64,000 nt of DNA from Mesorhizobium sp. (GTDB lineage Bacteria; Pseudomonadota; Alphaproteobacteria; Rhizobiales; Rhizobiaceae), in NCBI GenBank assembly GCA_004963905.1, contig SUGL01000002.1, positions 62,001 through 126,000 on the forward strand, read 5' to 3'. Below, in pieces: positions 33,511-46,760 of the stretch; positions within the stretch are counted from its first letter, which is position 1; each line of letters opens with the position of its first letter. Below the pieces are notes generated by a model, which had not been told where the DNA came from, did not search any database, and was given only the letters and a program-made list of their open reading frames with translations. Both the position numbers and the translations under genes were made by a program.

Positions 33511-35073
33511 TTATTCCCACTCGATCGTCCCAGGCGGCTTGGATGTCACGTCGTAGACGACGCGGTTGATGCCTTTCACTTCGTTGATAATGCGGGTGGC
33601 GGCGGCGCCCAGGAAGGCCATGTCGTAGTGGTAGAAGTCGGCGGTCATGCCGTCGACGGACGTTACCGCGCGCAGCGCGCAGACGAACTCATAGGTGCGG
33701 CCGTCGCCCATGACGCCGACGGTCTGCACCGGAAGCAGCACGGCAAAGGCCTGCCAGATGGCGTCGTAGAGGCCGGCCTTGCGGATCTCGTCGAGATAGA
33801 TGGCGTCGGCCTCGCGCAGGATCTCCAGCTTCTCACGCGTGATGCCGCCCGGGCAGCGTATGGCAAGGCCGGGGCCAGGGAACGGATGACGGCCGATGAA
33901 GCTTTCGGGCAGGCCTAGCTCCTTGCCGAGCGCCCTCACCTCGTCCTTGAACAGCTCGCGCAGCGGCTCGACCAGCTTCATGTTCATGCGCTCGGGCAGG
34001 CCGCCGACATTGTGGTGCGACTTGATCGTCACCGAAGGTCCGCCGGAGAACGAGACGCTTTCGATGACGTCCGGATAGAGCGTGCCCTGCGCCAGGAAAT
34101 CGGCGCCGCCGAGCTTTTTCGCTTCTTCCTCGAATACCTCGATGAACAGCCGGCCGATGGTCTTGCGCTTCTTCTCGGGATCGCTCTCGCCTTCCAGCGC
34201 CGTGATGAAGCGGTCGGAGGCGTCGACCAGGATCAGCGGCAGGTTGTAATGCTGGCGGAACATCTCCACCACGCTCTGAGCCTCGTCCTTACGCATCAGA
34301 CCGTGGTCGACGAGGATGCAGGTCAACTGATCGCCGACCGCTTCGTGGATGAGGAGCGCGGCGACCGAGGAATCCACGCCGCCCGACAGCGCACAGATCA
34401 CCTTGCCCTTGCCAACCTGCTTGCGGATGGCCTCGACCGCCTGCTCGCGATAGGCAGCCATGGTCCAGCCCCTGGCGAGGCCGGCGATATGGTGAACGAA
34501 GTTGCTGAGCAGCTTCGCGCCATCCGGAGTATGGACGACCTCGGGGTGGAACTGCACCGCGTAGAACTTGCGTGCCTCGTCGGCAATGGCGGCGAAGGGC
34601 GCGCCGGTGGAGGTGCCGACGATCCTGAAGCCGGCGGGAATGGCGGTGACGCGGTCGCCATGGCTCATCCAGACCTGATGGCGCGTGCCTTTGGCCCAGA
34701 CGCCGTCGAACAGCGCGCAATCGTCCTCGATCTCCAGGAAGGCGCGACCGAACTCGCGATGATGGCCGGCCTCGACCTTGCCGCCGAGCTGAGCGCACAT
34801 CGTCTGCTCGCCATAGCAGATGCCGAGCACCGGAATGCCGGCGGAAAAGACCTCGTCGGGCGCGCGGGGCGACCCGATGTCCACAGTCGAGTGCGGGCTG
34901 CCCGACAGGATGACGGCCTTCGGCCGGATGCGGCGGAAGCCCTCGGCGGCGGACTGGAACGGCACGATTTCGCAATAGACCCCGGCTTCGCGCACGCGCC
35001 GCGCAATCAGCTGCGTGACCTGGCTGCCGAAATCGATGATGAGAACGGTGTCGGGATGATTGGCTGTCGTCAT
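33511..35073 (-). CDS. guaA: GMP synthase (glutamine-hydrolysing)
   Basis: 520 residues, full length. N-terminal glutamine amidotransferase: [20 protein letters not shown], the nucleophile Cys in [11 protein letters not shown], and AVQFHPEV for the triad His/Glu. Next is the ATP pyrophosphatase domain with the PP-loop [20 protein letters not shown], then the dimerisation domain ending PPGTIEWE. It converts XMP to GMP using ATP and glutamine. The 3' end borders the integrase and is the likely insertion point of the island; the coding sequence is intact. Confidence 0.98.
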   Translation of the reverse strand: MTTANHPDTVLIIDFGSQVTQLIARRVREAGVYCEIVPFQSAAEGFRRIRPKAVILSGSPHSTVDIGSPRAPDEVFSAGIPVLGICYGEQTMCAQLGGKVEAGHHREFGRAFLEIEDDCALFDGVWAKGTRHQVWMSHGDRVTAIPAGFRIVGTSTGAPFAAIADEARKFYAVQFHPEVVHTPDGAKLLSNFVHHIAGLARGWTMAAYREQAVEAIRKQVGKGKVICALSGGVDSSVAALLIHEAVGDQLTCILVDHGLMRKDEAQSVVEMFRQHYNLPLILVDASDRFITALEGESDPEKKRKTIGRLFIEVFEEEAKKLGGADFLAQGTLYPDVIESVSFSGGPSVTIKSHHNVGGLPERMNMKLVEPLRELFKDEVRALGKELGLPESFIGRHPFPGPGLAIRCPGGITREKLEILREADAIYLDEIRKAGLYDAIWQAFAVLLPVQTVGVMGDGRTYEFVCALRAVTSVDGMTADFYHYDMAFLGAAATRIINEVKGINRVVYDVTSKPPGTIEWE

Positions 35074-35144
35074 GGCGAGCCTTTAGAGAAAGAACCGATT
35101 CGGCGCAATGGGTTGCGCTGCGGCTTTCGGTCCCTTCAAGGCCC

Positions 35145-35786
35145 TTAAGTAAGGCGGATCGCGCCAGACGCAATCGCCTGCTCGAGCAAAGCTATTGCCG
35201 CGGCCAGCTTTTCGTCGATGACGTGCAGATACTCCGTCCAGTCGCCGACGTGCCTGAGATCGGCGGCGCCGTCAGAAATGCCGCGCAGGCCGATCAGCGG
35301 CACGCCGAACAGCTGGCAGGCGCGCAGGCAGGCGAAGGTCTCCATGTCGACCATGTCGGCGTCGATCGCGTCATAAGCGGCGCCGGTGACGATCGCACCG
35401 CCGGTCGACAGCGTCGCGCTCCTGATGCCGGGGATGACAAAGGGCAGCGGCACCGTCACCGGCAGGTCGAGGAACGGCGTGGCGCCCTTCTCGAAGCCAA
35501 GCGGGGAGGCGTCGATGTCGCGGTAGCTCACCGACACGGCCTGGTAGATTTCGGTCTGCTCCAGCGTCCGGCTTCCCGCGGAACCGAGCGAGACGACGAG
35601 ATCCGGCAGCGCGTCCTGCGCCTTGAGCGCCGCAAGCTCCGCGCCCAGCCGCACAGCGGCCTCGACCGGACCGACGCCGGTCATCAGCGGCGTGAAAAGC
35701 CCCTTGAGATGCGGCCCGTATTCGGCCTCCGCGGCCATGACGAAGAGAACGGACTTGCCCGAAAGACGTGACGCTTTATCGGTCAT
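35145..35786 (-). CDS. mtnN: 5'-methylthioadenosine/S-adenosylhomocysteine nucleosidase-type phosphorylase
   Basis: 213 residues of the PNP/UDP phosphorylase fold: VLFVMAAEAEYG, LMTGVGPVEAAVRLG, LVVSLGSAGSRTLEQTEIYQ, ADMVDMETFACLRACQ (ribose-binding MxE) and LRGISDGA with the catalytic Asp. It should cleave adenine from methylthioadenosine and S-adenosylhomocysteine. It is somewhat divergent and slightly short, so other nucleosides remain possible. 71 bases separate it from guaA; both are on the minus strand. Confidence 0.85.
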   Translation of the reverse strand: MTDKASRLSGKSVLFVMAAEAEYGPHLKGLFTPLMTGVGPVEAAVRLGAELAALKAQDALPDLVVSLGSAGSRTLEQTEIYQAVSVSYRDIDASPLGFEKGATPFLDLPVTVPLPFVIPGIRSATLSTGGAIVTGAAYDAIDADMVDMETFACLRACQLFGVPLIGLRGISDGAADLRHVGDWTEYLHVIDEKLAAAIALLEQAIASGAIRLT

Positions 35787-35919
35787 GACGCTCTACCTAT
35801 CTGTTGCCCGGCGAAGAGAAAGGGCAACGTCCCCTCTCCCTGCCCTTCGCTATGGCTCCGGGCGTTCGTCGCTCGAAAGCCCATTTGGCGGCTCTTCGCC
35901 CGCTACGCGGAACCGCTCT

Positions 35920-36378
35920 TCACCCCTCGATACCGTCGCGGCCGACAACCGTCATCATCGTGCCGGTCATGGTGGCGATCAGCTTGGCCTCGCCGTCGGC
36001 CGCGAAGGCGTAGGCCTGGCCGTCGGCAACGATGATGGTGCGGCCGGGCTTTGTCACCGAGCCGCGGAACAGGAAGCGCTCGCCCCTGCCCGGCGCGAGC
36101 AGATTGACCTTGAATTCGATGGTCAGCACGCTGGAATTCTGCGGCATCAGCGAGAACGCGGCGTAGCCGCAGGCCGAGTCCAGCGCGGTCGAGATGACGC
36201 CGGCATGCAGGAAGCCGTGCTGCTGGGTGAGCGACGGCGCGTAAGGCATCTCGATCTCGATGATGCCGGGCGTGACCAGCGTCAGCTCCGCGCCAATGGT
36301 GGCCATCGCCTTTTGGCGGGCAAAGGAAGTCCTGACGCGATCCTCATAGTCGGGAGCGGGTACGATCTTGGCTGCCAT
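35920..36378 (-). CDS. PaaI-family hotdog thioesterase
   Basis: 152 residues with the hotdog fold of acyl-CoA thioesterases: YAPSLTQQHGFLHAGVISTA (the HGG-like motif appears as HGFLHAG), LDSACGYAAFSLMP, and VLTIEFKVNLLAPGRGERFLF. It probably hydrolyses an aromatic or short acyl-CoA in the cytoplasm. It starts 90 bases after the RsmB-type methyltransferase in the same direction. The gap to mtnN contains a degenerate palindromic repeat. Confidence 0.85.
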   Translation of the reverse strand: MAAKIVPAPDYEDRVRTSFARQKAMATIGAELTLVTPGIIEIEMPYAPSLTQQHGFLHAGVISTALDSACGYAAFSLMPQNSSVLTIEFKVNLLAPGRGERFLFRGSVTKPGRTIIVADGQAYAFAADGEAKLIATMTGTMMTVVGRDGIEG

Positions 36379-36471
36379 GGCCCTTCGCCTTCACGTTTGC
36401 TGGCGAAGCTTATTGCAGAGGCAGCCAAGACAGGCAATCTCTTATGTTGCAGCGCAGCAAAACGCCTGCCC

Positions 36472-37761
36472 TCAGGCTGCCCTGCGCAGGGCATGGAAAT
36501 AGAACCCGTCGGTGCCGCTGAGCGCCGGCGACAGCGAGATGCCGCCGGTGCCGGCGATGCGCGCAGCGTCTTCATGGCCGGGGAAACGGGCATCCCAAAG
36601 CTCTCGATGGTCGACCGGCGCAAAGTCGCCGTGGCGTTCGCGGAAGGCCGCGACCTGCTCGCCGTTTTCGACATCGAACACCGAGCAGGTGATGTAGACG
36701 AGCAGTCCGCCGGGCTTCACGAAAGCCTGTGCCGTGTCGAGGATCACCTGCTGCTCGCCCTTGCGGGCATCGAGCTGTCTGTCGGTCAGCCGCCATTTGG
36801 CGTCGGGCCGGCGACGCCAGGTGCCGCTGCCGGTGCAGGGCGCGTCGATGAGCACGATGTCCATATGCGCGGTGAGCGGCGTGAGCTCGGCGGGCTTGCT
36901 GACGATCTGGATATTGCGGCTGTGCGCGCGGCGGATGCGTTCGAAGATCGGCGCCAGCCGCACCTTCTCCGCGTCGTGGGCGAAGAGCTGGCCTGTATTG
37001 CCCATCTCGGCCGACAGAGCCAGCGTCTTGCCGCCGGCGCCTGCACAATAGTCGAGCACCTGCATGCCGGGCGCGGCACCGGCAAGTGCGGCAGCAAGCT
37101 GCGAACCCTCGTCCTGCACTTCAAACCAGCCTTTCTGGAAGGCGGGTTCGGCCTGGACGTTCGGATGCCTGCCGTCGCCGTCGATCGGCGGGATGCGGAT
37201 GCCGTGCGGGGCGATTGCCGCCGCTGCCGCACCCGTGCCCTGGAGTTCGGCCAGCACCTTGCCGCGGTCGGACAGCAAGGCATTGACCCTGAGATCCAGC
37301 GGCGGACGCGTCGCAAGAGCGGCCCCCTCCTCGACCCAATCTTCGCCATAGGCCTGCTCGAGCAGCGGCGCGCACCAGTCCGGAACATCGGCCCGCACGG
37401 CGTCGGGCGCATCGGCGAGCCTGCGCTCGGCCGCGGCTTTCAGTTCGGCGGCGCTGAGCAGCGGCGGCGCGAACTTGTCGCCGTCGAGCGCCTCGTTCAG
37501 CGACCGCGCGGTCTGGCCCCATTCCAAGAGCAGCGCGCCGAAGCCGGTGGCGCGGGGCGTGTCCTCGCCGAAGAGCCAGCCGGCCGAGCGCCTGCGGCGC
37601 AGCGCGTCGTAGACGATGTTGCCGATCGCCGCCCGGTCGCCGCCGCCGGCAAAGCGATGCGACAGGCCCCAGTCGCGCAGAGCGTCGGCCACCGGCCGGT
37701 GGCGCCTGCCGATGTCTTCCAGCACTTCGATGGCCGCCGCCAGCCTTCCGCCCAATCTCAT
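36472..37761 (-). CDS. RsmB/NOP-family rRNA (cytosine-C5) methyltransferase
   Basis: 429 residues. The C-terminal Rossmann domain has the SAM-binding VLDYCAGAGGKTLALSAEMG, motif IV DAPCTGSGTWRRRPDAKWRL with one catalytic Cys, and motif VI VYITCSVFDVENGEQV with the second Cys. The N-terminal part resembles the NusB-like/PUA-associated region of RsmB. It should form 5-methylcytosine in rRNA; the exact site is unknown. Start ATG at 37761. Confidence 0.88.
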   Translation of the reverse strand: MRLGGRLAAAIEVLEDIGRRHRPVADALRDWGLSHRFAGGGDRAAIGNIVYDALRRRRSAGWLFGEDTPRATGFGALLLEWGQTARSLNEALDGDKFAPPLLSAAELKAAAERRLADAPDAVRADVPDWCAPLLEQAYGEDWVEEGAALATRPPLDLRVNALLSDRGKVLAELQGTGAAAAAIAPHGIRIPPIDGDGRHPNVQAEPAFQKGWFEVQDEGSQLAAALAGAAPGMQVLDYCAGAGGKTLALSAEMGNTGQLFAHDAEKVRLAPIFERIRRAHSRNIQIVSKPAELTPLTAHMDIVLIDAPCTGSGTWRRRPDAKWRLTDRQLDARKGEQQVILDTAQAFVKPGGLLVYITCSVFDVENGEQVAAFRERHGDFAPVDHRELWDARFPGHEDAARIAGTGGISLSPALSGTDGFYFHALRRAA

Positions 37762-38094
37762 TCCTGCTTCCGTCTATCGTTGCTTTCCGCCCTGCTCTTA
37801 GAGCCTTTCCTGCTCCGATTGAAACAGTTCTGTTGCGGCGAGGCCAAAACGACCCGTCCGATGCCATGTTGCCTGCAACAAACGGAATGCTTTTTCGCTG
37901 CAGTCGGCCGTCGGTGGAAAACAAGAACAAATCGATCGAAACATGAAATTTCTCTAATGTCTTGACTGGCGGATACAAGCAAGCCCGCTGGCTTAACCAC
38001 TCAGCTTTCCAAGTTTTGCCGGCAGGAATACTCTTTCGCCTGTGATTCGCGGCGCGGAAAACGCGCTTTGACGGATCCTCACGAGGAGAGGGCA
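37762..38094. other. Divergent promoter region, no gene seen
   Basis: 333 bases between the methyltransferase and aqpZ, both transcribed away. Lower GC than the neighbours. Promoters for both directions are expected; I see no clear repeat or small gene. Confidence 0.4.
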
Positions 38095-38772
38095 ATGAAG
38101 ACTTATCTGGCAGAAGTTCTAGGCACGTTTTTGTTGGTGTTCATCGGTACGGCCTCCGTGGTCACGGGCGGGTTCGGCGGCGCGCTGCCGCTCGGCCAGG
38201 AAGGCATCGGCCTGGCGTTCGGCATCGGCCTGATCGCGGCGGCCTATGCGATCGGCCCGATCTCGGGCGCGCATCTCAATCCGGCGGTGACGCTCGGCGT
38301 GTTCCTTGCGGGACGGATGCCGGCCAAGGATGTCGTCCCCTATTGGATCGCGCAGGTCATCGGCGCCATCATCGCCTCGCTGGCGCTGTGGATCATCGTC
38401 ACCGGCCAGGCCGGCGGCCACACCGGCGGCTTCGGCGCCAATGGCTGGGACGAGGCGAAATGGGGCATGAGCTCGGCCTTCCTGTGGGAGCTGATCGGCA
38501 CCTTCACCTTCGTCACGGTGATCCTCGGCGTCACCAACGCCAAGCATACGACGGCCTTTGCGGGACTGGTCATCGGCCTGACGCTGGCCGGGATTCACTT
38601 CGCCATGATCCCGGTGACGGGCACCTCGGTCAACCCGGCGCGCTCGATCGGCCCGGCGCTGTTTTCGGGCGGCGCGGCGCTCAGCCAGCTCTGGCTGTTC
38701 ATCGTCGCACCGCTGATCGGCGGCGCCATTGCCGGCGTCGTCGCCAAGGCGGGCATCTTCGAAAAAGACTGA
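38095..38772 (+). CDS. aqpZ: Aquaporin Z
   Basis: 225 residues from the ATG at 38095, preceded by GAGGAGAGGG. Six membrane segments and the two half-helix NPA motifs: SGAHLNPAVTLGVFL and GTSVNPARSIGPALF. The Arg after the second NPA and LAEVLGTFLLVFIGTASVV at the N-terminus are typical of water-selective AqpZ. It should conduct water across the inner membrane. A strong symmetrical terminator follows. Confidence 0.96.
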   Translation: MKTYLAEVLGTFLLVFIGTASVVTGGFGGALPLGQEGIGLAFGIGLIAAAYAIGPISGAHLNPAVTLGVFLAGRMPAKDVVPYWIAQVIGAIIASLALWIIVTGQAGGHTGGFGANGWDEAKWGMSSAFLWELIGTFTFVTVILGVTNAKHTTAFAGLVIGLTLAGIHFAMIPVTGTSVNPARSIGPALFSGGAALSQLWLFIVAPLIGGAIAGVVAKAGIFEKD

Positions 38773-38791
38773 TACCCTACGTTGTCAATGC

Positions 38792-38821
38792 AAAAAGGCG
38801 CGGGCAAGCCCGCGCCTTTTT
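38792..38821. terminator. Bidirectional Rho-independent terminator
   Basis: AAAAAGGCGCGGGC and its reverse complement flank AA: a perfect 14-base stem with A and T tracts at its ends, so it can terminate aqpZ (plus) and katG (minus) in both directions. Confidence 0.93.
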
Positions 38822-38839
38822 ACTTGGGAGGAAAGGCCC

Positions 38840-41193
<2,354 letters not shown>

Positions 41194-42102
41194 ATGATTG
41201 GTCTCACAGTCCGACAGATGCTCTATTTCGACGCGCTGGCGCAAACGCTGCATTTCGGCCGCGCCGCGAAGCTCGCCGGCGTCAGCCAGCCAGCGCTCTC
41301 CGCTCAGATTTCGGAAATGGAGCAACGGCTGAACTGCCTCCTGTTCGAGCGCGGCGGCAGGACGGTGCGGATGACCGACGAAGCGATTGCCCTGCAGCCG
41401 CGCATCGAGCGCATCCTCGCCGACATACGTGACGTGGAGACGACTGCCCGGCGTGGTCGCCCCGCGATGGAAGGCCGCTTTCGGCTGGGCATCATCCCGA
41501 CGGTTGCGCCCTATCTGCTGCCGAGGGTGCTGCCGGAATTGAAGAGGCATTTCCCAGTCCTGCAGCTCGAGCTGCGCGAGGCGGTGACCGCATCGCTGGT
41601 CGAGGACAATGTCTCGGGCAAGCTCGACGCTTTCATCGCCGCGCTGCCGCTCGACTATCCCGGGCTCGCCACCGAGGAGCTTTTCCCCGACCGCTTCTTC
41701 CTGGCGGTGCCAGCCGACGATCCGGCCTTCGCCTCGCCGCCTGTGCCGCCGGAAAGCCCGGCGCTGGAGCGGCTGATGCTGCTCGAGGAGGGCCATTGCC
41801 TTCGCGAGCAGGCCTTGGCCGTCTGCGGCAACGTGCGGCCGGTGGCGATGGCAAGCTATGGCGCCACGAGTCTCACGACACTCCTGCAGATGGTGGCGCA
41901 CGGGCTGGGCGTGACGCTGGTGCCGGAAATGGCCGCAAGTGCCGCCGGCGTCATGCCGGACCTGAGGATCGTGCCGTTCCAGGAACCGATGCCGCGGCGC
42001 ATGATCTGCCTCGCATGGCGGAAGAACAAGGTGAGGCAGGACGAATGCCAGGAGCTGGCGAAGATCATACGGGGATTGGATGCGGCGGTGCTGGCGAGCT
42101 GA
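41194..42102 (+). CDS. oxyR: OxyR, LysR-family hydrogen peroxide regulator
   Basis: 302 residues. N-terminal winged helix-turn-helix LTVRQMLYFDALAQTLHFGR and AAKLAGVSQPALSAQISEME, then the LysR substrate domain. EEGHCLREQALAVCGNV contains two Cys nine positions apart, exactly the redox pair of OxyR (C199/C208), flanked by the typical GHCLRxQ. Oxidation to a disulfide should activate katG, divergently placed. Ribosome-binding site AGGA precedes the ATG by 8 bases. Confidence 0.95.
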   Translation: MIGLTVRQMLYFDALAQTLHFGRAAKLAGVSQPALSAQISEMEQRLNCLLFERGGRTVRMTDEAIALQPRIERILADIRDVETTARRGRPAMEGRFRLGIIPTVAPYLLPRVLPELKRHFPVLQLELREAVTASLVEDNVSGKLDAFIAALPLDYPGLATEELFPDRFFLAVPADDPAFASPPVPPESPALERLMLLEEGHCLREQALAVCGNVRPVAMASYGATSLTTLLQMVAHGLGVTLVPEMAASAAGVMPDLRIVPFQEPMPRRMICLAWRKNKVRQDECQELAKIIRGLDAAVLAS

Positions 42103-42152
42103 TCCGCCGGCGTCGCCAGCTTGTCCTTATCCCGCATCCGATTGGCAAGCTC

Positions 42153-43256
42153 TCACGGCACGAAGATCAGAAATACATATGTAAAAAACACCACGATATG
42201 AACCATGCCGGTCAAGAACGTCGTTCTTTCGGTGCTGAAGCTGACATTGCATATGAGGAGGGCCAAGACCAAAAGGACTGCGTCAGCCGAAGGAAGCCCC
42301 AAGGTCAAGCCTCTGCCCGTCAGCAAGCTGGCGGCCGCGACCGCCGGTATCGTCAAGCCGATCGTGGCGCAAGCCGAACCCATTGCAACGTTCAGGCCGC
42401 GCTGCAGCTCGTTGTTGAGCGAGGCGCGGACCGCCGAAATGGCCTCCGGCATCAAAACCAGCCCCGCGATCAACGCCCCCACGATGCTGTCGGCCTGGCT
42501 CACCTGGTAGGCAACGAGCGTGTCCTCGACGCTTGCGGCGACCTGCTCGGCGAGCATGACGATGCCGACCAGCCCGCTCAACAGAAGCAGGAGGCCGACG
42601 GAAACGCTTTCGTGAGGGGCAGTTCGCGTCGAAACCTCGTGCGCCTGTTCCTGGACGAAGTCGTCCCGGTGCCGGACGGTCTGGGCGAACACGAAACTTG
42701 CATAGAGCAGCACCGAAAGGACGCTTACGAAACCAAGCTGAGCCGCCGAAAACGTGCCGGGATCCGTCGTTTGAGTGTAGGTCGGCAGAACGAGCGTCAT
42801 GACGGTCAGGGCGACCAGAACCGCCAGATACGCGCTGGTCCCCTGGCGAACGATTGCCTGCTTGCGATGACGCCAGCCGCCAAGCGTGAGGCACGTGCCG
42901 ACAACGCCGGTGGAGGTGATCATCACCGTCGAGAAAACGGACTCGCGCGCCAGTGTCGGGTTGTTCGCTCCATGCAGCATCATGGAAACGATGATCGACA
43001 CTTCGATCGCCGTCACGGCAAAGGTCAGCACCAATGTTCCGTACGGCTCCCCGACGCTCCGGGCCACTGCCTCGGCGTGGTCGAGCACCACGAAAATGGT
43101 GATGAACATGATCGCGCTCGAGAGCGCGCCGACAAGGATCCGGATGTTCAGCGAACCTTCGTCCACCGAAAAACCGCTGGCTCTGACCGCGACAGCCATC
43201 ACCAGGGCGACCAATGGCATCGCGTAGGAAGTCGCCGACCGTGCGGAACCAGTCAT
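42153..43256 (-). CDS. Calcium/sodium:proton antiporter, ChaA/CAX family
   Basis: 367 residues with about eleven hydrophobic segments. Two inverted cation-binding repeats: FAVTAIEVSIIVSMMLHGAN and GLVLMPEAISAVRASLNNEL, each with an acidic residue in the membrane, as in the CaCA superfamily ChaA branch. It would export Ca2+ or Na+ in exchange for protons at the inner membrane. Not in an operon with neighbours. Confidence 0.85.
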   Translation of the reverse strand: MTGSARSATSYAMPLVALVMAVAVRASGFSVDEGSLNIRILVGALSSAIMFITIFVVLDHAEAVARSVGEPYGTLVLTFAVTAIEVSIIVSMMLHGANNPTLARESVFSTVMITSTGVVGTCLTLGGWRHRKQAIVRQGTSAYLAVLVALTVMTLVLPTYTQTTDPGTFSAAQLGFVSVLSVLLYASFVFAQTVRHRDDFVQEQAHEVSTRTAPHESVSVGLLLLLSGLVGIVMLAEQVAASVEDTLVAYQVSQADSIVGALIAGLVLMPEAISAVRASLNNELQRGLNVAMGSACATIGLTIPAVAAASLLTGRGLTLGLPSADAVLLVLALLICNVSFSTERTTFLTGMVHIVVFFTYVFLIFVP

Positions 43257-43351
43257 TCAAGCCCCCCAAACGCCGCGCGTTTCCGCGAACTTAGCGGAAA
43301 AGCATGTCGGGAGCACCTCTCACGGGCATCTTTGCCTGCCAAGCGCACCAT

Positions 43352-43975
43352 TCAAAACACGATCGAGGACTGGGCACCATTTTCGGCATCGAATGTCACA
43401 ATGGCCTTGCGAACCGCCCCACAGAATCTTTCCAGAAGTTCCGGCTCGCTCCCCAGTCGACGGCGCAACGACAAGGGCACTTCCAGCTGTGCTCCCTTCC
43501 CCGTCAATCCTCGGTTGACGATGTTCGAATCCTGGATACCTGGAAACGGATGGTTGTCCCTTTTCGTCTGGAAGTCGGCCTCCTGCAGACGCCAGGCTAT
43601 CACCGAAACCAACGCAGCGTCCTTGCCGCCCAGGTAGACTGTCGAGGGATCGTCCCGATCCTGACGACCGTGGATAGCGACGACAGTGGACTTCGTCCGC
43701 AACAGTTCCAGCGCGGTTGCCTCGTCAAAGTTCCTGGACGTTATGTGCAGCTCTCGGTTGCTCTCCGGCATGAGCCCTTCAAAGCAATACATGTCGAGAT
43801 CGCGCCCTGCTATCGTCTCGGTGATCAGGGAGGTGCGGGGCTCGATCTTGCCGCCATGCGGGGCCATGACGATCGCGCTGCCGGTTCGGCCTCCGCGCCG
43901 GACGACTATGCGATAATCTATGTTTTCAATTTTGGCGGCTTTCAGCGCCGCGAAACTTGGAAACTCGTTGTCCAT
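43352..43975 (-). CDS. Poly-gamma-glutamate hydrolase-like zinc peptidase (PghP family)
   Basis: 207 residues. Motifs of the phage PghP/DUF867 family: SAIVMAPHGGKIEPRTSLIT (metal-binding His and Glu), ELHITSRNFDEATALELLRT, VVAIHGRQDRDDPSTVYLGG and FPGIQDSNIVNRGLTGKGAQ LEVP with the terminal Glu. These are carboxypeptidase-like zinc enzymes that cut poly-gamma-glutamate and are best known from Bacillus phages. Here it is an isolated chromosomal gene 10 bases after the acyl-CoA synthetase gene. Cellular role unknown. Confidence 0.78.
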   Translation of the reverse strand: MDNEFPSFAALKAAKIENIDYRIVVRRGGRTGSAIVMAPHGGKIEPRTSLITETIAGRDLDMYCFEGLMPESNRELHITSRNFDEATALELLRTKSTVVAIHGRQDRDDPSTVYLGGKDAALVSVIAWRLQEADFQTKRDNHPFPGIQDSNIVNRGLTGKGAQLEVPLSLRRRLGSEPELLERFCGAVRKAIVTFDAENGAQSSIVF

Positions 43976-43985
43976 AAATGCCGTT

Positions 43986-45746
<1,761 letters not shown>

Positions 45747-45871
45747 CGCCGTCTCCTCCCGGGATGAGTGAGCCTATCAGCCGATGGCGGCGGTGGAAAT
45801 CCGCCAAAGGTAGGCAGAGCAACCGCCTCAGGTTCTAATGCCCGCTTTGGCGATTTGCTTCGATAGGTTTG

Positions 45872-46049
45872 GCGCTGCCCCTCATTGTCCTGCCGGACAT
45901 TTCTCCCCGTATAGTGACGGGGAGAAAGGGCGCGTCACCGATGATTTCGCCAACTGTCGATGTTGCAGGAAGAATGCCGAGGCTGCGGCCAGCTTCTTTC
46001 TCCCCGTTTACGGGGAGAAATGTCCGGCAGGACAATGAGGGGCGGCGCC
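45872..46049. repeat. Long palindromic repeat (CTCCCCGTATAGTGACGGGGAG family)
   Basis: Outer arms GCGC-GCCCCTCATTGTCC-TGCCGGACA and TGTCCGGCA-GGACAATGAGGGGCGGCGC are reverse complements. Each carries an inner small palindrome built on TTCTCCCCGT/ACGGGGAGAA. The centre (about 45930-45990) is unique. The 315-base gap between hisG and the acyl-CoA synthetase holds nothing else. Same family as 49767-49944. Confidence 0.85.
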
Positions 46050-46061
46050 GACCTCGGCTAT

Positions 46062-46760
46062 TTATTTCTTCACTGACGCCATCTTCACCGCAATATCGCG
46101 CAAAACGGCTTCGTCCGCCACATCTCGTCTATTCCTGGATGCGACCAGACAGGCCTGCGACTTCAGGATCACGCCATCGCCCAGCACTTTGAGGTGGTTG
46201 GCACGCAGTGTCGAGCCGGTGGTGGTGATGTCGACGATGACGTCGGCCAGACCCGCCGCCGGCGCGCCTTCGGTGGCGCCGAGGCTTTCGACGATGCGGT
46301 AGACCTGGATGCCGTGCTTGAGGGAAAAGAACTGCTGCGTCAGCCGCCAGTATTTTGTCGCGATTCTCAGTCGCCGGCCATGCCGCTGGCGGAAATCGGC
46401 GGCGACGTCATCGAGGTCGGTCATGGTGTCGACATCGAGCCAGATGTCCGGCACCGCCACCACGACATCGGCATGGCCGAAGCCGAGGCGGGCGACGATC
46501 TCGGCGCGCGCTTCCCAATCGGCGAGATTCTCGCGCAACAGATCCTCGCCGGTGATGCCGAGATCGACCGTGCCCTGGCCGATCTCGCCGGCGATTTCGG
46601 ACGCGGAGAGGAAGGCCACCTCGACATTGTCGAGCCCATCGATGCGGGCGCGGTATTTGCGGTCGTCCTGTGGCAAGGTCACCGCCAGCCCGGCCTTGGC
46701 CAGGACTTCCAGCGACTGTTCCTTGAGACGGCCTTTCGACGGGATCGCCAGCGTGATCAT
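46062..46760 (-). CDS. hisG: ATP phosphoribosyltransferase catalytic subunit, short form
   Basis: 232 residues from the ATG at 46760, which overlaps the hisZ stop (ATGA). Short-form HisG motifs: [40 protein letters not shown], and the PRPP loop region [19 protein letters not shown]. It catalyses the first step of histidine synthesis, joining ATP and PRPP. Short HisG requires HisZ, encoded directly upstream, for activity and histidine feedback. Confidence 0.96.
   Translation of the reverse strand: MITLAIPSKGRLKEQSLEVLAKAGLAVTLPQDDRKYRARIDGLDNVEVAFLSASEIAGEIGQGTVDLGITGEDLLRENLADWEARAEIVARLGFGHADVVVAVPDIWLDVDTMTDLDDVAADFRQRHGRRLRIATKYWRLTQQFFSLKHGIQVYRIVESLGATEGAPAAGLADVIVDITTTGSTLRANHLKVLGDGVILKSQACLVASRNRRDVADEAVLRDIAVKMASVKK

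Noticed and set aside
35623..37965. 780-codon plus-strand frame opposite RsmB-type gene and thioesterase
   Set aside because: It is the high-GC antisense shadow of genes with clear family motifs on the minus strand.
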